Positions 59,093 to 64,000 of a stretch of 64,000 bases of DNA are shown here, one piece after another (positions within the stretch are counted from its first letter, which is position 1; each line of letters starts with the position of its first letter). The notes beneath the pieces are model-generated. The model worked only from the letters and a program-made list of their open reading frames with translations, was not told the DNA's origin and searched no databases. The stretch comes from Marivita geojedonensis. GTDB lineage: Bacteria > Pseudomonadota > Alphaproteobacteria > Rhodobacterales > Rhodobacteraceae. The stretch lies in assembly GCF_002115805.1 (NCBI RefSeq), contig NZ_JFKC01000008.1:61396-125395 (forward strand), written 5' to 3'. The translations under genes were made by a program, and so were the position numbers.

Positions 59093-59949
59093 TGGCGCAG
59101 GAATCTCATGGCATGGTCGAAAAACGCGGGGCCGGGCTTTGGCTTGCACATGCGCTGATGATCATCGGAGTTCTGATCATCGCCTTCCCGATCTGGCTTG
59201 CGTTTGTCGCATCAACCGTCACACAGCCCGAAATCGTGCGACCCCCGATGCCGCTTTGGCCCGGAGATCAGCTGATCGAGAACTACACCGCCGCTCTCTT
59301 TTCCGGTGTGAACGTGCCAGTGGCAACGATGCTCTTCAACAGTCTGGTGATGGCCATCGGAATTGCCGTCGGCAAGATCATCATCTCTCTGCTTTCGGCC
59401 TTCGCGATCGTCTACTTCCGCTTTCCCGGTCGTAATCTGTTTTTCTGGCTCATCTTCCTGACGCTGATGTTACCGGTGGAAGTCCGCATCGTGCCGACGT
59501 TCGAGGTTGTTGCGGGTTTCGGGATGCTGAACAGTTATTCGGGCCTGATCTTTCCTCTGATCGCATCTGCGACCGCCACGTTCCTGTTCCGGCAGTTCTT
59601 CCTGACGATTCCGGACGAACTCGCAGAAGCGGCGCGTGTCGATGGCGCGAAACCGATGCGGTTCTTTGTGGACATCGTGGTTCCCATGAGCCGCACAAAT
59701 ATTGCCGCGCTTTTTGTCATTCTCTTCATCTATGGCTGGAACCAATATCTCTGGCCTCTTCTGATCACCACCGATCCCGAGATGAACACCATTGTCATGG
59801 GCATCAAACAGATGTTCCCGTCCGGAGATGATGTCGCGGAATGGCCGGTGATCATGGCAACCTCGATCCTTGCGATGATCCCACCAGTGATCGTCGTGAT
59901 TTCCATGCAACGGCTGTTCATCCGCGGCCTTGTCGACAGCGAGAAATAA
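59092..59949 (+). CDS. ugpE: Glycerol-3-phosphate-type ABC transporter permease UgpE
   Basis: 285-residue permease with six helices. The docking loop is [15 protein letters not shown] near residue 180, then I-V-V-P-M-S-R. The conserved W-N-Q-Y-L-W-P-L-L and [11 protein letters not shown] ends are typical of UgpE. It forms the channel with UgpA, and ugpC starts 4 bases after its stop. Confidence 0.94.
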   Translation: MAQESHGMVEKRGAGLWLAHALMIIGVLIIAFPIWLAFVASTVTQPEIVRPPMPLWPGDQLIENYTAALFSGVNVPVATMLFNSLVMAIGIAVGKIIISLLSAFAIVYFRFPGRNLFFWLIFLTLMLPVEVRIVPTFEVVAGFGMLNSYSGLIFPLIASATATFLFRQFFLTIPDELAEAARVDGAKPMRFFVDIVVPMSRTNIAALFVILFIYGWNQYLWPLLITTDPEMNTIVMGIKQMFPSGDDVAEWPVIMATSILAMIPPVIVVISMQRLFIRGLVDSEK

Positions 59950-59953
59950 CAAC

Positions 59954-61006
59954 ATGGCAACCGTCTCACTGAAGGACATCAAGAAAAGCTTCGGGGCCAC
60001 TGATGTGATTCACGGCATCAATATGGACATTTCAGATGGTGAATTCATCGTCATCGTAGGTCCATCCGGCTGCGGTAAGTCCACGCTTCTGCGCATGGTC
60101 GCCGGCTTGGAAACGGTGACGTCTGGGGAGGTTCTGATCGGCGGACAGCGCGCGAACGAGAAAGAGCCGATGGACCGCGATATCGCAATGGTGTTCCAGA
60201 ATTATGCGCTCTACCCTCATATGTCTGTGCGTCAGAACATGGGGTACGGGCTCAAGATCGCCCGGATGCCCAAAGACCAGATCAATGCGAAGGTGGAAGA
60301 GGCTGCCAAACTGCTGCAACTGACCCCGCTGCTGGACCGAAAACCGCGCCAATTGTCTGGTGGCCAGCGCCAACGGGTGGCCATGGGTCGGGCGATCGTT
60401 CGCGAACCGGCGGTTTTTCTCTTCGACGAACCGCTTTCAAATCTCGACGCCAAACTGCGGGTTCAAATGCGTCTCGAGATCAAGGAACTCCAATCGAAAC
60501 TTGGCATCACCTCGCTATACGTGACACATGATCAAGTCGAGGCCATGACAATGGCGGACCGCATGATCGTGATGAACGGCGGTGTCGCGGAACAGATCGG
60601 AACACCCCTTGAGGTTTACGAAACGCCACGCACCCTGTTTGCCGCGCAATTCATTGGCAGCCCCGCGATGAATGTCTTCGATGCCGAGATCCGCGCAGGG
60701 AATGTCATGATCGACGGTGTCGCGATTACGCCTTCCGCTGGCGCGGATGGACCGGTGAAACTGGGAATACGGCCTGAACACCTTGTTCCTGAGGAGAACG
60801 GGCCTTTCCAAGTCAAGGTCATGATCACCGAACCTTTGGGGGCAAACACGCTCCTGCACGGTCGTCTGCCCGGGGGCGAAGATGTGACGATCAGCCTGCC
60901 AGGAGTCCACAACGTTTCCGCGACTGGTGCCGACATGCGTTTTGCAGCGCAGCCCGGGATGACCCATGTATTCGATGCGACGTCGGGAATGAGGTTGAGC
61001 AGTTGA
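59954..61006 (+). CDS. ugpC: Glycerol-3-phosphate-type ABC transporter ATPase UgpC
   Basis: 350 residues. Walker A is G-P-S-G-C-G-K-S-T, the signature L-S-G-G-Q-R-Q-R-V-A-M-G-R-A-I, Walker B V-F-L-F-D-E-P-L-S-N-L-D-A-K-L-R, then the switch His in T-H-D-Q-V-E-A. The last ~110 residues form a TOBE/OB regulatory domain. The ATG at 59954, rather than 59930 inside ugpE, gives the normal N-terminus M-A-T-V-S-L-K-D-I. It ends the operon, and a broken aconitase-type fragment begins 17 bases later. Confidence 0.94.
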   Translation: MATVSLKDIKKSFGATDVIHGINMDISDGEFIVIVGPSGCGKSTLLRMVAGLETVTSGEVLIGGQRANEKEPMDRDIAMVFQNYALYPHMSVRQNMGYGLKIARMPKDQINAKVEEAAKLLQLTPLLDRKPRQLSGGQRQRVAMGRAIVREPAVFLFDEPLSNLDAKLRVQMRLEIKELQSKLGITSLYVTHDQVEAMTMADRMIVMNGGVAEQIGTPLEVYETPRTLFAAQFIGSPAMNVFDAEIRAGNVMIDGVAITPSAGADGPVKLGIRPEHLVPEENGPFQVKVMITEPLGANTLLHGRLPGGEDVTISLPGVHNVSATGADMRFAAQPGMTHVFDATSGMRLSS

Positions 61007-61023
61007 CCCCCTGAATACAGGAC

Positions 61024-61320
61024 GTGGAAAACCGCTGCCGGATATTCCACGCCAACCTGATCAACGCAGGCATCCTGCCGCTGATCGCTACGGTCGAGGC
61101 GCAACCGGCGCTTGCCAGCGCGGATCAGGTCAGCCTGGATTTCGACGCGGTCCAATCAGATGCCCCGGTGAAGGTCGACATTGGGGAACAGTCATTCCGG
61201 TTGACCCACCAGCTGACCGCGCGCGATTGCGAGACGTTGCGATTGGGCGGGCTCTTGGCAAGACTATCCGGGCAGCACGCAAGCAGGACACGCCAAACCA
61301 GCGGAAAACAGGTCACTTGA
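61024..61320 (+). pseudogene. Remnant of an aconitase-superfamily gene (C-terminal swivel-domain end)
   Basis: The 98-codon frame opens with R-I-F-H-A-N-L-I-N-A-G-I-L-P-L, the conserved segment of aconitase and isopropylmalate isomerase swivel domains, and ends with L-T-A-R-D-C-E-T-L-R-L-G-G-L-L, the usual C-terminal helix of bacterial aconitase-like proteins. The several hundred preceding residues, including all cluster-binding cysteines, are missing: an in-frame TGA at 61012 and then ugpC come right before. The GTG at 61024 has no ribosome-binding site. It is best read as the tail left by a deletion or rearrangement. Confidence 0.75.
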
Positions 61321-62446
61321 AAGGCTTTATAGCTCCAAGGGTTTCAAGGAAACTGACCAGGTCACTTATCTGCTGCTCATCCAATTCCAGTGGACGCAAA
61401 ATGGCCTCACCGTCCGCGTGCATACGTTCAAGATTGATGTCATTGTAATGACGGACGACCCCATCCAAATCCGCGATACTACCATCGTGCATGTAAGGAG
61501 CAGTCGCCGCGACGCCTCGCAGGCTTGGCGTGCGAAAAGTTCCAAAGTCGGCATGGCTCTGTCGCACGTTCTGCGACACCCATTTTCCGCGGCGTTCCGG
61601 GTCATCACTCCAGTCTCCCGCCAGTGTATAGGGGCTCGTCAATAAGGCCTTCAGCCCGTCAAATCGGCCAGGATCCACCTCCGTGTCGCTGAGAAAGTAT
61701 GGCACGCCTGCATCGTGGAATTCATTGTTCGAGAAGCTGGGGCCAGTGTGACAAAAGCTGCAGTTTCCCTGCCCAAGAAAAAGCTGCAAGCCACGCTGGG
61801 CAGCTTGAGGAAACTGTCCAGCGTCTTCTAGATCGCCACGCTCCAATGCATCCCGGAAATCATCAAAAGAGGTCCGAGGTGTCGCCAGCGTTTCCTGGTA
61901 GGCTGCCAAAACCTTGGCGATATTGACAAGAACCGTCTGTGGGCTCTGGTTCAAAAGATCACCAAAAACGGTTTGATAGTCGGGCGCATGAGCGCTTTCT
62001 CGAACTGCGTTTTTCAGGCTTTCTGCGCTGTGTCCCATTTCAACATCAGAGATCAACGGCAGCAGGCTCGCCGCCCATAGGCTGTCGCTATCGCCACCCC
62101 AACCATACCATCGCAATCCCCGCAGGTTAAAAAGAGCAGGCGTGTTTCGCGCCAGTATCTCCCGTCCCATTGCTCTTGTCTGCCGGGACGCAAAGGCGGT
62201 CTGCGGATCATGGCAGGTTGCGCATGACATCGCGCCATCGACAGAAAGAACAGGGTCATCGAACAGCGCGCGCCCTAGGGCGATCGCTTTCGTATCGCCA
62301 GAGACACGATTGCTCGGATCAGGGGTCGCTTGCGGTGGCCATGGTCCAAAGGCCAGCGTCTGCGCAATCTCATTGTCGGACAGCAGAACGTCAGCTCTTG
62401 CCGATCCAACCAGAACGAGCATTGCCACAGAAAAACGTGCGATCAT
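61313..62446 (-). CDS. MauG/cytochrome c peroxidase-family di-haem protein
   Basis: Periplasmic protein of 377 residues with signal peptide ending at S-A-R-A-D. Two haem sites are seen: C-A-T-C-H (residues 75-79) and C-S-F-C-H (229-233). A Trp between them in W-Y-G-W-G-G-D (Trp116) resembles the electron-relay Trp of this family, and P-Y-M-H-D-G-S is the typical late block. The ATG at 62446 overlaps the FixH-like gene stop (ATGA). It may be a peroxidase or a protein-modifying MauG-like oxidase. Its end overlaps the aconitase remnant by 8 bases. Confidence 0.9.
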   Translation of the reverse strand: MIARFSVAMLVLVGSARADVLLSDNEIAQTLAFGPWPPQATPDPSNRVSGDTKAIALGRALFDDPVLSVDGAMSCATCHDPQTAFASRQTRAMGREILARNTPALFNLRGLRWYGWGGDSDSLWAASLLPLISDVEMGHSAESLKNAVRESAHAPDYQTVFGDLLNQSPQTVLVNIAKVLAAYQETLATPRTSFDDFRDALERGDLEDAGQFPQAAQRGLQLFLGQGNCSFCHTGPSFSNNEFHDAGVPYFLSDTEVDPGRFDGLKALLTSPYTLAGDWSDDPERRGKWVSQNVRQSHADFGTFRTPSLRGVAATAPYMHDGSIADLDGVVRHYNDINLERMHADGEAILRPLELDEQQISDLVSFLETLGAIKPFK

Positions 62447-62820
62447 CTCAACGTTATCCTGTGGATATAGGGAAACGTCAGATCGCCGACCGTGATATCG
62501 AACCGAACTTCCCAAATCCCCGGCATGTGAAACAGCATTCCATGGACATCGAATACACCAAGTCCAAGATCCGTCACCGAAGGATCGTAGTTCATCCCAT
62601 GCTGGTGCGCCGGCATCATGGCATCGACTTGGATACCCGTGACAGGCACCTCACCACATACTGTGAAACGCAGGGAGAACGGTTGCGACAGCGGAACATC
62701 GTTGACGATAACATAAGCATCCGGCGCACCCTGAAGTTCGGACACAACCGGTTCGCCATACCCGGAACAGGCGTCGGCACTGACCGACGATGCCAGAGAC
62801 ACAATTGCAGCAAGGATCAT
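62443..62820 (-). CDS. Small exported FixH/YtkA-like protein
   Basis: 125 residues, signal peptide ending near V-S-A-D. It has a compact beta-sandwich look, with M-M-P-A-H-Q-H-G-M (about residues 68-76), a His- and Met-rich stretch that could bind copper, and M-P-G-I-W-E-V-R-F as in FixH/YtkA-type domains. Two Cys (18 and 54) may form a disulfide. It is coupled by ATGA overlaps to the amidohydrolase before it and the di-haem protein after it, so it is probably their partner or substrate. Confidence 0.82.
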   Translation of the reverse strand: MILAAIVSLASSVSADACSGYGEPVVSELQGAPDAYVIVNDVPLSQPFSLRFTVCGEVPVTGIQVDAMMPAHQHGMNYDPSVTDLGLGVFDVHGMLFHMPGIWEVRFDITVGDLTFPYIHRITLR

Positions 62821-63623
62821 TTCTGCGACAGCATCTTTTCCGCATTGGCGAAGGCGATACCTTCAGCGATATAGTCGGGCAAAAGCTCCAGCCACGTCCT
62901 GGAAAACTCTGCGTGCGGGCCGACATAGTACCAACGCTCCGGAGCGAACGTATCCGTTCCGACCATGAAACGATCTGGGTGCGCTTGAAAAGCGCTGAGC
63001 CACTCAGGCTCCAGGGTCCCGCGAGACGACATGTCAGACCGAAACGCCAGGTCCGCCCAAAGCCGTGGATACGTGTCAAGAGCATCGACCACATCGACGG
63101 GGTCGGCAAAACCCGAATGGGCCCACAGGACCCGTGCGTCCGGCCAGGTTTCGAAGATCAGATCCAGCGCCGCACGATCCCCGTGGTGATGAAGTAGGAG
63201 GTTCCGTTCTTTGGCCAACTCGATCATTCTTTGAACGACAGGGGTTTTGATGTCGTCGCCGTAAGCATGGAATTCCCCTATGGCGTGGTATGTGTTCCGG
63301 GCGAGATTTTCCTCGAGGTAACGGATCACTGCGTCGTCATGCATCCACGTATTGATGGCCCCGCGACGACGATAGGGACGCAACGCTGGCACCACGATGT
63401 CTGGCGCTGCGGCGAGCAGCAACTGTGTGCCGTTATCGTCCGAACTGGATACAAGAGCTTTGCGCACACCGGCGTCCCGCAGGATTTTCGCAACCTGCTG
63501 AGGCGGCACCAGCTGAACGGCGTCATGACTGTAATGAATGTGGGCGTCGAAGATTGGCCGTTCCTCAGCGCTGACAGCCCCAGTCAGCGAAAGTATCAAA
63601 CAAGCGGCAAAAGGTCGTATCAT
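62817..63623 (-). CDS. Exported amidohydrolase-family protein
   Basis: 268 residues with a signal peptide (A-V-S-A-E-E near residue 20), unusual for this mostly cytosolic family. The metal motif is F-D-A-H-I-H, a further set is H-H-H-G-D-R, and the late Asp is in G-T-D-T-F-A. The metal residues sit as in the Amidohydro_2/TatD-like branch. A TTG two codons earlier is possible; the ATG at 63623 is chosen. First gene of the amidohydrolase, FixH-like, di-haem operon. The substrate is unknown. Confidence 0.87.
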   Translation of the reverse strand: MIRPFAACLILSLTGAVSAEERPIFDAHIHYSHDAVQLVPPQQVAKILRDAGVRKALVSSSDDNGTQLLLAAAPDIVVPALRPYRRRGAINTWMHDDAVIRYLEENLARNTYHAIGEFHAYGDDIKTPVVQRMIELAKERNLLLHHHGDRAALDLIFETWPDARVLWAHSGFADPVDVVDALDTYPRLWADLAFRSDMSSRGTLEPEWLSAFQAHPDRFMVGTDTFAPERWYYVGPHAEFSRTWLELLPDYIAEGIAFANAEKMLSQK

Positions 63624-63908
63624 AAACAAGATCCCAGTACTCTACCGCAAGAAGGGTGCCTCGCACTTCGAGGAAGTCAATGGCGCATGCGTTGCCAGAA
63701 GGTGGGAACGGGCGTTTCAGTTCAGAAACGACGATCTTGAGGTATAGGACAGAAATCAAAGGCAAATATTAGGAAATACTGCCAAAATTCTTTTTGGGCC
63801 CGGTCCGATGGACAAGACTTGGTTCCGCAGAAGCAAAAAGTGCCCGCAGCTCACCAATAACGGCCGCCTATACAGACGGCAGTTAGCCAAATTTTTCGGT
63901 GTGATTAG

Positions 63909-63986
<78 letters not shown>

Positions 63987-64000
63987 CCAAGGAAATACCG

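Noticed and set aside
56711..59149. An 812-codon open frame on the minus strand across ugpB, the terminator and ugpA
   Set aside because: It is antisense to two well-supported genes, rich in Cys, His and Arg, has no recognisable domain, and results from biased third positions. Its length is striking but not evidence of coding.

Overview
The window looks like chromosomal DNA of a marine alphaproteobacterium of the Roseobacter/Rhodobacteraceae type. This rests on the GC-rich, strongly codon-biased genes (long antisense shadow frames), the large share of periplasmic-binding-protein transporters (Liv, ProXVW, TAXI-TRAP, Fbp, Ugp), the osmolyte genes, a TRAP permease with a C-terminal extension, and gene families typical of that group. 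I see no insertion sequence, integrase, phage gene, CRISPR array or rRNA. The only RNA features I can support are a cobalamin riboswitch and an initiator tRNA-Met.

Layout. 0-3.4 kb: end of an RND efflux pump, an Old Yellow Enzyme-type flavin oxidoreductase, a TauE/SafE exporter and a small cytochrome c. 3.6-8.1 kb: a complete Liv-type ABC transporter. 8.1-12.1 kb: two divergent phosphate transporters (PiT and Na/Pi-PhoU) and a small coiled-coil protein. 12.1-18.7 kb: PfkB sugar kinase, a small unknown, PEP synthase and a SERCA-like P-type ATPase whose start codon is abnormal. 18.8-22.2 kb: a tightly overlapping hydantoinase / VOC / hydantoin racemase / DapA-like operon. 22.2-27.7 kb: LysR regulator facing a ProXVW betaine-type transporter with a downstream alpha/beta hydrolase. 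27.8-30.5 kb: AraC regulator, secreted metallo-beta-lactamase-fold hydrolase and a DUF1772 membrane protein. 30.6-35.1 kb: GntR regulator, M20 deacylase, ectoine-hydrolase-like M24 protein and a divergent class III aminotransferase. 35.4-39.2 kb: a probable glucosylglycerate module (HAD phosphatase, GT81 synthase, GH13 phosphorylase). 39.4-41.4 kb: amino-sugar kinase and NagA. 41.4-44.4 kb: BtuF and BtuB under a cobalamin riboswitch. 44.5-50.2 kb: class III aminotransferase, TAXI-TRAP transporter and a Usp protein. 50.4-52.7 kb: a secreted RTX metalloprotease. 52.9-55.6 kb: convergent FbpA and FbpB iron transport genes. 55.8-61.0 kb: LysR and UgpBAEC. 61.0-61.3 kb: a decayed C-terminal fragment of an aconitase-family gene. 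61.3-63.6 kb: a three-gene operon of secreted proteins (amidohydrolase, FixH/YtkA-like, MauG-like di-haem). 63.9 kb: tRNA-fMet.

Common themes. Osmolyte handling recurs (betaine uptake, ectoine-type breakdown, glucosylglycerate synthesis and phosphorolysis). Transporter operons repeatedly carry a hairpin or terminator directly after the binding-protein gene (Liv, Pro, TAXI, Ugp), which should let the binding protein outnumber its membrane partners. Many operons use 4-base ATGA/GTGA stop-start overlaps. The observations most worth following up are the ATPase start site, the aconitase remnant, the M24/M20/aminotransferase cluster with its repeated ATGTGCACA-like sites, the hydantoinase operon with its atypical DapA-like enzyme, and the MauG/FixH-like/amidohydrolase trio.
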